From contig OX377204.1 of assembly GCA_947396885.1 (NCBI GenBank), positions 26,977,706 to 27,041,705 on the forward strand: a DNA stretch of 64,000 bases. Reading direction: 5' to 3'. Shown piece after piece: positions 11,564-23,003 of this stretch. The notes beneath the pieces were generated by a model that did no database searches, was not told the origin of the DNA, and saw nothing but the letters and a program-made list of their open reading frames with translations. A program made the position numbers and the translations under genes. Origin of the DNA: Heligmosomoides polygyrus polygyrus. Lineage: Eukaryota > Nematoda > Chromadorea > Rhabditida > Heligmosomidae. The number at the start of each line of letters is the position of its first letter. Position 1 is the stretch's first letter.

Positions 11564-12113
11564 ACAAAACCTATGACAAGCAGTTCTTTGGCATAGACGT
11601 ACCACAGTCAGCACCACGACTCCCAGCAAAATGACAGCACCTGCTATGATAGGCCATGACCTTGCAGACCTTCTTCCGTGTTCTGAAAAAGACGCATTTC
11701 TATTAGAACAATTGTAGGAGGAAATAGAGTTCAACTCACCGTTATTACCATTTCCTCCACCTGGATTATACGGATTATTCGGATCAGGAGGACCTCCAGG
11801 TGGTGTTCCCGCTGTACTATTCGCCGGTGGCGGTTGTGATGGAGGGAGTACTGTGGTCGCATTCCCGTTCGGTGGTGTAGTCGGCCCCGTTCCATTCGCC
11901 ACCCAGGGAGGCGGAGGTGACGTGTTCTCCGTGGTCGCGTTTCCATCTGCAGACGTCGTCGATACCGTGCCGTTCACAGGTGGCGGTGGAGTTGTCGCAG
12001 TAGCATCTGTGATCGCTCCAGATGAGGTTTCATTATACGATGGGACCACTGTGCTGTTAGCGGTAGTGGTCGTTGTCGCTGCGGCTGTTGTTGTAGTGGT
12101 CGTTGTTGTGTAA
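11564..12113 (-). CDS. Mucin-like stalk and transmembrane exons of a membrane glycoprotein
   Basis: Exon 11740-12113 follows TTTCAG and ends at a G|GTGAGT donor (phase 2 in, phase 1 out). It encodes about 124 residues dominated by Thr, Pro, Asn and Gly, starting with a run of threonines and carrying eight N-X-S/T sequons (NST, NET, NGT, NAT and others). The next exon starts at 11682 after TTTTTCAG and joins in phase (G|AA gives Glu). It encodes basic HGRRSARS, then a membrane span WPIIAGAVILLGVVVLTVV, then RLCQRTACHRFC. It may splice at 11564 to the tail exon at 9434 or run on to the stop at 11516. The expected topology is a glycosylated outer stalk with a single membrane pass. No family recognised. 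Confidence 0.65.
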
Positions 12114-12194
12114 CTGAAATTTCTTCATTAGATAGAAAGTCCTCATTTCACTTTTTGAACGTATGGTTGGTTCAGGTACATGACAGCGCAGTCC

Positions 12195-12461
12195 GAGACA
12201 TCGGCCGTCGCAAAAAATGTCGAATAAGGTTTTTTGTTCAAGCTCCGCCTAGGGCAACTGAGTCACCCATCCCTTGGAGGTGGGTAAATTACTATAAGAC
12301 CTCCACAGCGAGGAATAAAACGCAAGCGGTGATCTGTTTATCTGCTAGTCACCGCAGGTGTTTCTATAGGCTAAGCAAGCATGCATTCAAATTGCCTTCA
12401 CGATATCCAAAAGAACTAGAATGCATGACGCATCGCAGGCAGGGATTGAACGACGCCGTCG
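12195..12461 (+). repeat. Diverged copy of the 285-bp tRNA-derived SINE
   Basis: Shares with the intact copy at 55744 the middle block (CCATCCCTTGGAGGTGGGTAAAT), the CATTCAAATTGCCTTCACGA block and the 3' block GCATGACGCATCGCAGGCAGGGATTGA...ACGCCGTC. The tRNA-like head is not clear here. Confidence 0.5.
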
Positions 12462-13134
12462 TTTAAACCTAAAGCTGCTGCAAGGATGTTCTCTAGCGAT
12501 CAAAACTCCAGTGCCAGTTGGAACTGTAGCCCGTATCCTCTACCTTCCGGGCAGTATGCTTACGTCCGACGCCATTGTAGTTGATCGGTCCAATGCGAAA
12601 TCCAGAAGTGGTTTCCACGGTCGTCCACATGCTTGACAGTCATCTTTTCATACAACGTGATTCAAAGGATGCGTCTAGGTCATCGAGCGCAATAGAAGCG
12701 CTCCACGTCATGCAGTGATCTCTCTCTACCGTGTTGATACGTAAGCTCTCGGACATTTACGAGTGTATTCGTTCAAGAACAACTTTCTCCCTCGTTTGGG
12801 CAACGATCCTAAGAAGAAATGAAAACCACAACAGCGGAAAGATGGGGATCAGTGCTAGTCGGGAGGGGGCAGTGCTAAGGTGGCAGTTAAGTCGAGCATC
12901 CGGCGACCCGACACCACAGCCCTGAGTCCGAATAACCTCTATCGTATCATCTGGCAGTATTTAAAGCTCTGAGACGAATTTAAGGGAAGAGTAGGAGGAA
13001 CCAAACACCGCATGCATCCACTCTCGCCTCCGACTAGGGTAGATCCAAAGAAGGTTCCACGAAACCATCCCCAACTTTCACTTCAGCCTACTTCCCAGAT
13101 GGTATTAAGGCTTCCTTTTTTCTAATTCGTGCTG
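12462..13134. other. No gene recognised
   Basis: No recurring family and no exon with good splice sites seen. It would be intronic or intergenic depending on whether the glycoprotein blocks are one gene. Confidence 0.4.
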
Positions 13135-13425
13135 CACCACACGTGGTAGCGTAGACGGAGGAGGCTCCCGCACGCACCCGAATCCAGACTCTTGGTTCGG
13201 GTTTTCGGCCCAGACCAACCGAGTCTTCCAATCTTCCGAGGTCGGTAAATCGGTACCGGACGTGTTTGGGAAGGACACAACACTGAGTTGTGAAAGTGAG
13301 TCCACCGGCTGTAAATCATTGTTTGGGTGAAATACGTATTCAACTTTCTTCCACGAAAACTCGTAGAAGAAGAATGCGTGGCGCATCCCACAAAGGATTG
13401 ATTGACGCAGACTTTCGTCCGTTTA
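13135..13425 (+). repeat. tRNA-derived SINE copy
   Basis: Head CACGTGGTAGCGTAGACGG corresponds to the tRNA-like A-box region, and TTGGTTCGGGTTTTC to the B-box region. The body follows the intact copy: CCAACCGAGTCTTCCA, GAGGTCGGTAAATCGG, GGGAAGGACACAACACTGA, TAGAAGAAGAATGCGTGGCG, ATTGATTGACGCAG. The two minus-strand ORFs here are shadows of this repeat. Confidence 0.7.
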
Positions 13426-13862
13426 TCGTTATAATCTCTCATCCGAGTTTGTTCTTCTGCTCTGTCATTACTCCGTCGCGAAAGTAAAACAGAACGGCTC
13501 TATCAAACACTCTGAACTCTTACTGCTATCGTTGCTTGAGATCGACTAGCACAAGTAAGCGTGCAAAAGTAGCAGCAATTAATTATTCTAATTCTTCTGC
13601 AGCGCAGTGTATCTCTGGCGTGTTCGATCTTTCAAGCACTTCGGCACTTTCCTAAGCACGACGTCCGGTCACATGACTGACTGAAAAACCGAGCGTCCGC
13701 AGTCTGCATAGCTATGCGGTTCATCGCAGAAGATCGCGAAACATTGCACAACCGTGTGCAACCGCGTAGCGGCGCCAGCCGGTCGCAGCTGCGAACAGCA
13801 GTTCTGATTCGGCGGGGTGTTTCCTTGGCATCAATTAAAGGATAAACGTCGTTACATTATCC

Positions 13863-15592
13863 GGCACTACTTTCGGGACTCCAAAGGACGAGGAGAGGTT
13901 GAAGAAACTTTTTCACCCAAACTTCGCCTAGGGGGTTATTTGGGGTGTTGATCACGAATCTGACATCCGTTTTTCGTTTTACGCTAGAGTACGGTAGGTT
14001 ACGGAAGGGACGGGTGAATAAGGTAATGGTCACCGATTTCGGTAGTACGGTAGGTTACGGAAGGTACGGGTGAATAAGGTAATAGTCACCGATTTCGCCC
14101 AAACTCCAGCGTACAATGAAAAAAAGGATGTCAGATTCGTGATCAGCACCGCAAATGACCCCCTAGGCGAAGTTTGGGCGAAATCGGTGATTATAACCTC
14201 GGCATCTTACCAGGGAAGAGTCTCAGGCGTTTTGTTTAATAGAGGAAATGGATAGCACTGCGAGAATCTCCACCCTTCATATAGTAGAAAAACATGTTTC
14301 GTTTTTGCTGAGTCCTTGAACCCAAAGAGCTACGGGCCCTCGAAAGAGTACAGTACTGCACAGTCACCCATACCTACCGCAACCTACCGTAATCAGCCGA
14401 AATTTGAAAAACGGATGTCGAATTCATGGTCAGCACCCCTGGGCGAGGTTTGGGCGAAAAATTTTTTTCGACCTCTCCTCGACCTCTGGAGTCGTGAAGG
14501 TACAATAGTGCCTTGCTGGTCATTTAAATCCGCGTATTTCTAACACTTCTACATATTTATTTCAATCTGAATTGCCTAATAAGGGTTTGCTGCGTGCTTC
14601 ACCCGCTTTTCCCAGTTTCTGTGTTAAGAATGTTTAGTGTTTTTCAGCGAATGTTAAACAATGACCTTACAGCAGTTACGGGTGACTAGAGATGTCGAGG
14701 TCATAATCACCGATTTCGCCCAAACCTCGCCCACGGGGGTTATTTGGGATGGTGATCACGAATCTGACATCCGTTTTCCGTATTGCGCTGGAGTACGTTA
14801 AGTTACAGTAGGTAGAGGGGATTAATTGTAAGGTCATGGTCACCGTTTTTGCCCAAAGTTCGTATTGAGCACGAATCTGACCCTTATTTGACAGTTAAGA
14901 GTGAAATAAGTGTGTAGTGTGTGTGATGTGCAGGAAGCAAATTGGTAAAGGAGGTGGCATTCATGAAAAAATGCAAAAATAGTGCGAAGCGTGGGAGACG
15001 AACATCAGACCCAGCACCTGTGAAGTAGCCTCTCAACCTGCTGAGCCACCGACTCGTTTGCTGCAAAGCCTTTCACCGCGTCCCATACAACAGCGCGCGC
15101 ACGCACGTGGGCACGTGCTGACGGTGCGCTACACTGTACCCCGCCTTCGAGGGCCCGTAGTTCTCTTGGTTCAAGAACTCAGCAAAGACGAAACATGTTT
15201 TTCTACTACATGAAGGATGGAGATTCTCGCAGTACTATCCATTTCCCCCGTTCAGACCTACGCCTGAGACCCTTCCCTGGTTAGTTACCCGTAGCTACCG
15301 TAACCTACCGTATTCAGCCCAATTGTCAAAAACGGATGTCAGATTCGTGATCAGCACCCCACCCCAGCAAATAACCCCCCCCCCCCTAGACGAAGTTTGG
15401 GCGAAATCGGTGATTATGACCTCGGCAGCCTTAGTTCCCCGTAGCTACCGTAACCTACCGTAGTCGGCCGTAATTTCAAAAACGGATGTCAGATTTGTGA
15501 TCAGCACCCCAAATAACCCTCTGCGCGAAGTTTGGGCGAAATTTTTTCCGACCTCTCCTCGACCTCTGGAGTGCCGAAAGTACAATAGTGCC
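13863..15592. mobile_element. Long foldback element FB1, copy 2, carrying SINE-like inserts
   Basis: The left end GGCACTACTTTCGGGACTCC and right end ...GTACAATAGTGCC are inverted copies. The flanks are CATTATCC (13855-13862) and CATAATCC (15593-15600), an 8-bp duplication with one mismatch. Inside are several FB1 units in both orientations, another FB1-type end at about 14513, and the dispersed unit that starts CCAGGGAAG(A/G)GTCTCAGG (plus strand from about 14207, minus strand at 14875-15290). The length, 1730 bp, is close to copy 1 (1630 bp). Confidence 0.75.
14875..15290 (-). repeat. tRNA-derived SINE-like unit, second family
   Basis: On the minus strand it starts ACCAGGGAAGGGTCTCAGG and passes ATGTTTCGTCTTTGCTGAG and GGGCCCTCGAAGG. 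A tRNA-like part follows: GGTGGCTCAGCAGG corresponds to an A box, and GATGTTCGTCTCCCAC to a degenerate B box. The tail is TTCACTCTTAACTGTC. The same order occurs at 30160-30555 (plus) and 56093-56505 (minus). Confidence 0.6.
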
Positions 15593-15734
15593 CATAATCC
15601 TTGTGCGATGCACCCCACATTCTGATAAGGTGACAAATTTTAACACTGACTTCAAATACACCATGATCAACTATCACAGCATATTGGCATGACGTTTATA
15701 GTAACTGGAATGCTCGAGGTGAGAAGAAAAGACC

Positions 15735-15975
15735 GTTATCCACGCTTTATTCGGCTAACAATTCGGTATAGCCGTTTCTTCAGAACTTGAAAAGGGCAAG
15801 CGAGAGTTTGAAAGACTATTTGTCCAAGAACTATTCCAAGCAAGGTTGTCAACAGTTCTTGGATAGATAACTTTTCAAACTCCCGCTTGTCATTTCTAGG
15901 CTCTAAAGCAGGCCGTTATGCCGAAACGTCAGGCGAATAAAGCGTGGATAACAATCTCGGAATCTCAGCTCGAAA
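15735..15975. mobile_element. Inverted-repeat element with the CGAAACGTCAGG / AATAAAG end motif
   Basis: The left end TTATCCACGCTTTATTCGGC faces the right end GCGAATAAAGCGTGGATAAC. The right side reads GGCTCTAAAG...TATGCCGAAACGTCAGGCGAATAAAG, matching the end motif of the elements at 1420 and 16110. The middle has TTCTTGGATAG/CTATTCCAAG facing segments. No coding capacity. Confidence 0.6.
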
Positions 15976-16109
15976 ATTCCGGCTACTATTAGAAATTTTA
16001 AAATTTCTGAACAATGAATGGCAGTAGGTCAAGGAAATTAAAATGTGAAAATTCCAACCCAAGATAGGTCCCAACTTCTCTCTTCTTGAAACCTCGGCAT
16101 GGTAAGTTA

Positions 16110-16883
16110 TGTTTGTCAGTATGTTGTGTCACTCGAGGTTTATAGGTGGATCTTTATTTAGCGGCCTGACGTTTCGACTTCCCGTCGTCTTCAGAGGCCT
16201 AAAAGTGGAGCATAGGTTTGTGTTTGCGCTCTATTCCACCAAGCGCCTTAGCCACACTAGCATTTTTGACCCCTCCTAGAACCACTACAGAGAGCGCAAA
16301 TGAAGGAGACGAACTCACGCATGAGATCCACCGCAGGGCTGATGTTCGCCCACGTATGTGACCAGTAGAGGCGAATGAGGCACACTGCACAAATGTCGCC
16401 GACCGGTCTCCTACAGTCCATAATGATACACAAACGGCAGGAAGTCACTGGTAAGAGAGAGGCACTCATTTCGGTTGTTCATTAATGGATTTCTAAAAGA
16501 AATCCATTAATGAACAACCGAAGTGAGTGCCTCTCTCTTACCAGTGACTTCCTGCCGTTTGTGTATCATTAGGACTGTAGGAGACCGGTCGGCGACATTT
16601 GTGCAGTGTGCCTCATTCGCTTCTACTGGTCACATACCTGGGCGAACATCAGCCCTGCGGTGGATCTCATGCGTGAGTTCGTCTCCTTCATTTGGGGCTC
16701 TCTGTAGTGGTTCTAGGAGGGGGTCAAAAATGCTAGTGTGGCTAAGGCGCATGGTGGAGTAGAGCGCAAACACAAACCTATGCTCCACTTCTAAGCCTCT
16801 GAAGACGACGGGATGTCGAAACGTCAGGCCGCTAAATATAGATCCACCTATAAACCTCGAATGGCACAACATACTGACAAACA
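16110..16883. mobile_element. 774-bp near-perfect palindrome (tail-out inverted dimer)
   Basis: The two arms of about 385 bp are nearly identical inverted copies around a 3-bp centre at 16495-16497 (GGATTTCT-AAA-AGAAATCC). The arms begin and end TGTTTGTCAGTATGTTGTG. Close to each outer end is the same hairpin motif, which on the right arm reads CTGAAGACGACGGGATGTCG then AAACGTCAGGCC, followed by CTAAATATAGATCCACC. The arms differ only by scattered substitutions and small indels (for example CATAATGATA against CATTAGGAC), so the palindrome is young or kept similar. ORFs on either strand here are mirror images of each other and are not supported as genes. Confidence 0.85.
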
Positions 16884-17863
16884 ATCCAACCCAAGAGTTT
16901 TCCTCATACAGGAGTGCGTAGCAAGAACGATTAGTCTTCCCTTGATACAAGCGCCACGAGAAACAAAGAATTACCTACGTCCTCAAAACTGCATTCATTT
17001 CATGATCTCTATTCATTTTACCCTTTCACCTCACAAGGCCGAGGTCAAAGGATAACAGAAACAAAACGCTCGGCGTTAACCAACTCCTTTCTGGGATACA
17101 CCACGCATTCTGCCTCAGCGGAATATCTTGGACGCGCTTTGAACGTGAATTCGGCCTACAGAATTACTTGCAGCGACTGAATCATAGTCAAGCCAAGCGC
17201 TTGTACTTCTCCTCTACTAGTTCTCAAGTCCAGGGATTGGAAACCAATTATAGCAGACCAAACCTTAAATCGCATCGTGATTTCGCCGACCCCAGCTGTA
17301 GTTATACTTCTTTGTTACTGCTGAGGGCAGGTGCTAGAGGTATGCGTGCCAGTCCTAATACGTTATGGAAAACTGTCCTTACTTAACGTCAGGCCACACA
17401 AAGCACAGCGGCTGTCCTGAGTTCTGAAGAGAATACCCTGGTCGCTGTTCCGCCTCAAGTCCAATGTAGGAATCTGAAAGAGAATAGATTATACAAAAAA
17501 ACACTGCTGGAAGGGAAACAACAAAATGAGAAAGCAGCCGTGGTGATTGAAGGCAGAGTTCTAGGAAGAGCATTAGGAGAGAAATTGAGCGCTCTCCTGG
17601 TGAATAAACGCTATCTAAGATCTTCATTTTTGACATATAGAACCTAGCAGGACTCAACTTACAGCTTCCGGAAATCCAAAATCTCCCGTGTTCACTTGTG
17701 TGTAAATTCAGGACATCCCTCACAGGCATCCTTGCAGCTTCTAGTATCTGCTTTGTATTGTACAATTTTCTAGTACTTTTCAACTTTAACTTCTTTCGTT
17801 ATTTTGTTTTAAACGAGTGCACCATGCAGCCACGCCATGAGAAAATAAAATGAAATTAAATAC
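16884..17863. other. No clear gene; one doubtful small exon
   Basis: On the minus strand, 17660-17740 could encode AARMPVRDVLNLHTSEHGRF up to a GTAAGT donor and would accept phase 1 from the exon ending at 17864. Its acceptor (ATACTAG) is poor and its outgoing phase does not fit the exon at 12113, so I leave it out of the gene model. Nothing else is recognisable. Confidence 0.35.
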
Positions 17864-20800
17864 CATTAGACGAAGTAGAGTAGTACAGAAGCAGTGGAGT
17901 GTCAGCGCCGCAGTACCCTCTGGAGGCAGCGCAGAACAGCTCGCTTTCGGCACTCATCGGCGGCAGCCCTGAGATGTTCAACACGTCACTTGGCAACAGA
18001 AGCACCATCGTCTCTGAAAAGCACAAATCACGTGAAATTGCCCATGCTCTGAATGCATCAGCACGACAGACACCGGCGGTAATCAGTCTCTTTGAGCGAT
18101 CTACAGCGCAACATACTTCAGGAGGCAATTCGAGTTCGTCCTTCGATAATAGGCAATCCCTTTTATGGAATGCGTGGCGCATTCCACGAAAGGGATTGAG
18201 AAAAGCCGTCCTACGCCCTTATTTGACTAATCCAATGAAATGCGTTGATCAGGTGAAAGATAAGTCAATGTTCTACCCTTCCCAAACGCCAATTCCCCGT
18301 GCAGAGGGATGGAAATCTTGGCTAAGTTTCGCGGACCCCGAATTTTAAACGAACGAATTCGGAGTGTCCGCCAAGGCTATGCAAGTCTCAATTCCCACCA
18401 AAGCTGGGGCTTTTTTGCAGAGCTGTATGGGCAAAATGACTCTCAAAACGCTGAACTGTTCCTCGAACCTGACCACTGTAAGTCATATCGTAAACCAAAG
18501 ATATCGCTTCCGTGATAAACAGGTAAAACGTAGCGGTACTCAATCAATATTGTGATGCGCCATGCATTCTACTTCAACGGGATGTCGTTGAGGAGATTTA
18601 AATGCGCATCTGGCCATAAAATGACTTGCTGTGACCAGTCGATGGGCAAGTATTGTATCATTATCAGGCAAGTGCCAATTCACCCACCCCGGAGTGATGG
18701 AAGGCTTGGTTGGCCTAAGTGAGAAATTCGAACCAAGAACTTGGTGAAGGGTGCACGCGACAGTCGACACGAGGTTCCTGGTCCGGATTTGGTTCTTGGT
18801 TCATATAGCAACATAGAATGCGCCACGCACTCGTCTAAAATTTTCCATTTTACGCTCGATTGATTGTGTTTCGCTTACTTGTTATAATTTCTTCATAAGG
18901 TGGCCGCTTCGATTTGTGTTTCTTTTAAGGTTTATAACTCAAAAGCACACTGTGCCTTGGGAAAACTGCAGGTACAATTTAAAAGATCTAACATTGTTGC
19001 AAGTAGCGATTTGGAAGATGTTTGAGGCTCTATGCAAGCACAGGGTAACGAGATTTCCGTGGTGTGTAAATAGAAAAGATTGCGCCATGCCCCGCCTGAA
19101 ACCTTGACTTAAGACTCGATTGATTATGCATGGGTTGAATTCTTGTTACAATCTTGTTACTACCTGATTAACCTGCGTTGCGCTTCGTTTGACGTTTAGA
19201 GCTTGAGAATCACGTTAAGGGTGACATATGAGTTTTTTAATCGCACAATTTAAATGTGAGCAAGGGCCTCCTTTTCCAACACTATTGGACTTCTATGGAC
19301 TGACGAATCAACATTTAAGCTGAAGGGAAAGGTTACTCGACATAATTGCAGCTACTAGGGTAAGGAAAACGTTAAAAAAGCGCAGTTAATTTGGCCAAGA
19401 AGTAACAAGATTGTAACAAATACTCAGCCCATGCACAATCAATCGAGTCTTAATTCAAGGTTTCAGGCGGGGCCATGGCGCAATCTTGATTATTTACACA
19501 CCACAGAAACCTCGTTATCCTGTGTTTTCATATCAGTCTCAAAAATCTTCGAGAGCATCACTAGCGGCAATGGTAGAACCTTTCAAATAGCACCTGCATT
19601 TTTAGGATACCCTGTACTTTTCGCAAGCCATAGTGTCTTTTTTAAGTTTTGATCCTTAAAAGAAGACAAATCAATCGAGACGGCCACTTTTTGATGAAAT
19701 GATAACAAGTATTCGAGCGAAACACAATCAATCGAGTGTAAAACGCAAAATTTCAGACGAGCTCATGGCTCATTCACTGCCACTCATATGCCAGAAAATT
19801 TCCGCTTTCTTAAGCTTTAATATGAGCCCTTAACATTTTTAGTAGCTTTACTGTGAGCAAAGTTATCAGCCTTCAAATAGTGTACACATTTTTTGAGACC
19901 CTGTGTATAAGAAAAGTGTTCTACCTCTGAATAAAAAAAAGTTCATATCTCTCTGAAACGCTTCGGTCGCATCTTCTACGATTAATTCCTGAATAAAACT
20001 TTTTCATGTAGAAAATGATCTCAACATTGAAATAATCTTAACTGCGGACAGAAAGCCCGCTGCCATTTTGTGGCAATTTATAAGCCGAAAATGATAGAGT
20101 GAGAAAAGAGCTATCCCCATGAGAAGACTTTTGTCCGAGACGAGGAATTACCGCCCTAGCAGATTTCCACTCACTCTGCAGTGTGCTGTTGTACGGCGCC
20201 AGACTCATCAGACATTCCGATGGACATTCACTGTTTATCGACCACAACAGACTGTACGGCAGCAGACCATCTAGCAGTGTAGCGAGGCTGGTTATGTTCA
20301 ATGCAACTTCAACAGCAGAGAGCAAGTCATCATCGATGCCTGGAAGTGCTCCTGAGGCGCATCGAGATGGCCAACAACGAGGGAGACGAACCAAATACGA
20401 CAAAGACTCACCTGTGCTGGGATTTCCACTCTGATTCTGCAACAGCGGGCTCAGGTTCAAATTCGGCCCTGAAGAGCATTAATTTCTCGAAACATTTGAG
20501 GAAGGTATTAGACACCAAAAAAAGGCCGGACTTATGTCACCGCATTTAAATGGAGAGAACTCCTCTCAAACTTCGGGTTCAGTTCACAATTCACATAAAT
20601 TCGGTTGCGGTGTTTGATCTTCCACTTAAGATCCAGTTGGTTCACAACATTCTATATGAGCGCATTTGACCCTAACTATGTGGTTGCCCATAGGGGAAAA
20701 AGGTGAATGCACCATATCAAGTGTGGGCTAGCTGATCTTCTGTCAAACTTGCGGCCCTTCTACCTCCAGCTGGCGTTCTAACCCGTGGTAAGTAGCTATC

Positions 20801-21835
20801 CCAGCCACATCTGGTGCGGCTTCTGATGATCCTTCAGTCTACACAAGGTACGAACGACGTGGTACTATCCCTTCACTGACCCTACTTTCGGAAATATTGA
20901 TACTGGATTTTGCATATAAAAGATTAGGCGACAGTTTTTGGGATAACTGCTCAAAAGTCTCAGACACTCATTACTACTGAAACAATTTGTGACGACGCCG
21001 ATAGAAGTGGACGCTTTATGTGACTCCTCCTCCTTTTTTTGTTCATTGAGCCATGATTTTCGCTTCATCGTGACGCAGTGCATGGAGAAAAAAGAACGGC
21101 GTTAGCTAATCCTTTTGAGGGGTGCGCCACGCATTCTACGTATACCGGAGATGGAAGTCGACTGAGTGATACTTGACCCATGCAATGATTTTCAGCGGCT
21201 AGCCGAATAAATGTCAGTTTTATCTTTCTTGGACAAGAACGGTATCAATTCGCCGACCAGTGAGGGATGGAAGGCTTGGTTGCCTTGGGCGGGAAGTCCG
21301 AACTAGGGACCTGGAACGAGGCAGCAGGCGCCTCCTCCGATTGCACAACAAGGCGCCTACTTCCCCAGTGATAGTGAGTGAATAACTTGAGGGTCTGGCC
21401 AACTGCAAGCCGTTCCGTGTTCTACGAACCAATAAGTCGCTAGAAACGAGCTGATCTGTCAACTACTTTGAGAATCAGCGCTTAATAGCTGAAGCAAACT
21501 GACGGCTCTATGTGGACAAAAGCAACCCCTTCATCCAAAGTCACTTAGCCTTCTTTGGGTAGATGGCATACGCTTTCAAGCGTAATAAGGCCTTCAAAAA
21601 TGGCTCTTAACACATCGAAGAAGCTGCGAAAGACTCCTCTAATCCAGAAAAAAAAACTAAACATGCTACCTTTCGTCGTAACAGTGCAAATCGAGGAGAT
21701 CTTCTCGGAATAATCGAACAACAGTAGCACCACATAGAATGCTCCGGCCAGATCAATACGCATGTGAGAGACAGCGATCAGCACCGGTTTCCTAAACGAA
21801 TTCTTCGCGAAAACATCTTCCGTTGCTCGTCGCAG
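17864..21835 (-). CDS. Ectodomain exons of an unrecognised secreted or membrane glycoprotein
   Basis: Four exons join without any frame break: 21670-21835 (after CTACAG), 20412-20468 (after CTCTTCAG), 20175-20351 (after GCGCCTCAG; the intron before it is only 60 bp) and 17864-18013 (after GCTTTTCAG). All three internal junctions, and the last donor, are phase 1, which is typical of extracellular modules. The roughly 180 residues include KPVLIAVSHMRIDLAGAFYV, LLPYSLLWSINSECPSECLM and ESELFCAASRGYCGADTP. There are five N-glycosylation sequons (NLS, NQS, NIT, NST, NIS) and four paired-looking cysteines late in the block. The N-terminal signal peptide is not identified upstream of 21835. The mucin-like and transmembrane exons near 12 kb lie downstream on the same strand. 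I do not recognise the family. Confidence 0.65.
18553..18775 (-). repeat. tRNA-derived SINE copy, minus strand, in an intron
   Basis: Reads the SINE backwards: GATGCGCCATGCATTCTACT, GATGTCG, CCAATTCACC, GGAGTGATGGAAGGCTTGGT, then GGTGCACGCGACAGTCG near the head. The intact comparison copy is at 55744. Further 3' SINE pieces lie near 18165-18225 (plus) and 18240-18345 (minus). Confidence 0.65.
21115..21350 (-). repeat. tRNA-derived SINE copy, minus strand
   Basis: Reads GGTGCGCCACGCATTCTACG, then AATTCGCCGACCAGTGAGGG, ATGGAAGGCTTGGTTGCC, GGGCGGGAAGTCCGAACTAG, and GGCGCCTCCTCCGATTGCAC at the tRNA-like head. A diverged head in plus orientation also occurs near 22140-22230 (GCAACGCAGTCGGAGAAG). 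Confidence 0.65.
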
Positions 21836-22026
21836 CTGTAGTCATGACACCGGCCTGGAACGTCAGAATTGGGGGAACAATGCGCCCGAAAACGGCCTGC
21901 GGAAACCACTGCGGAACTAATTTTTGGACTCTGGGCAAGTGCGATTTTAGAAAGAGAGGGGCGGAGGTTTAAGGACAACACTGTCCTATAACACCTTTTG
22001 TACGAACTTTGAATTGTTAGTAACAA

Positions 22027-23003
22027 CGAATTACAACTAAACTAATATGAAACACCGAGTAACAAGTAGTAAATGACAATATGTGTTAATTAATTACGGA
22101 TGGACTTTGTTCTGTTACAAATCCTTACTGGGAACGTTAGGGTGTAGCAACGCAGTCGGAGAAGACACCGGCTGCCGCATGCACTAGAGGCCGGAATTCG
22201 TGGTTCGGATCAAGTCCAAGCTAAATCTGAATACCTTCACTCCAGACTCTGCTAGCCATCCAACCTTTCAATCCGGGAACGATGAATTGGTAGAGCACTT
22301 CCTGGAGAAAGATAAAACACTAGCTTGTCCAATAGCCGCCTCAGGTTACCGTACAGGGAAAGCACGCATTGAAACTGCCGCATCTAGAAAAAAGAGCGCA
22401 TGGCGCACCTTAGAGGGACTACTCAAAGCCACGCTCCATTCTTTACCTTCTCTTATTGTCAGGGAAACTCAATTGTTAAAATAGAATGGCCTAAAGAAAC
22501 TCCAACTCACCTGTACATGATCCTAGTGGAACTTTTTCATGACTTCACGACAGAGAAACAGCCACATCTTCATAAGGTCACAGGAAAGTCGTACGGAATG
22601 TGGAAGCGTCCAGTGCAGTTTGCGGCCTCTGAAAAACAACCTGCAATCGGCTGCAAAGAACTTCGCAATTGACGAAAAACCAGTGGTTCCATCTCGAGCT
22701 AGCTGCAGAAAGACGAACGCTGAACCACTCCAAAGATAGTAAGAAGCAGCGAAAGGGACAGGGATAATGACAAAGCAGCGTCCTTTCAGATCCAGCTGTC
22801 TTGTCGCTTTTAAAGCAGCTAAGTCGCAGAAATCGTGCAGTCCCTTTCAAAGAGGATCCTTCTCTACGTGCAGCCATTGCTAGTGGTGCTTCTCAAATCC
22901 CCATATCATAAGTCAGAGCCAAGGTTTTGTCGCCACCATACCATAAACATTCCAGTGGTAATCGCAACGGCGGATTTCGTTACCAACTGTGAGAAGATGA
23001 GAC
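22027..23003. other. No gene recognised
   Basis: Apart from the diverged SINE head near 22140, nothing supported is visible. The minus-strand ORF at 22578-22877 has no splice or motif support. The segment ends with the GATGAGAC flank (22996-23003) of the next element. Confidence 0.4.

Noticed and set aside
13105..13442. Two minus-strand ORFs of 93 and 106 residues
   Set aside because: They are shadows of a SINE; similar false ORFs appear in other copies (for example 28773-29024 and 55676-56059).
16795..16845. Calling the hairpin motif a proven hammerhead ribozyme
   Set aside because: There is one extra base after CTGAAGA compared with the canonical core, and helix III would need dimer formation; kept only as a hypothesis.
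16199..16950. Paired ORFs beginning MSASLLPVTSCRLC on both strands
   Set aside because: The same sequence appears on both arms of a palindrome, so the duplication explains the paired ORFs; there are no known motifs.
17660..17740. Extra glycoprotein exon
   Set aside because: The phase on entry fits, but the acceptor is weak and the outgoing phase is incompatible with the next known exon.
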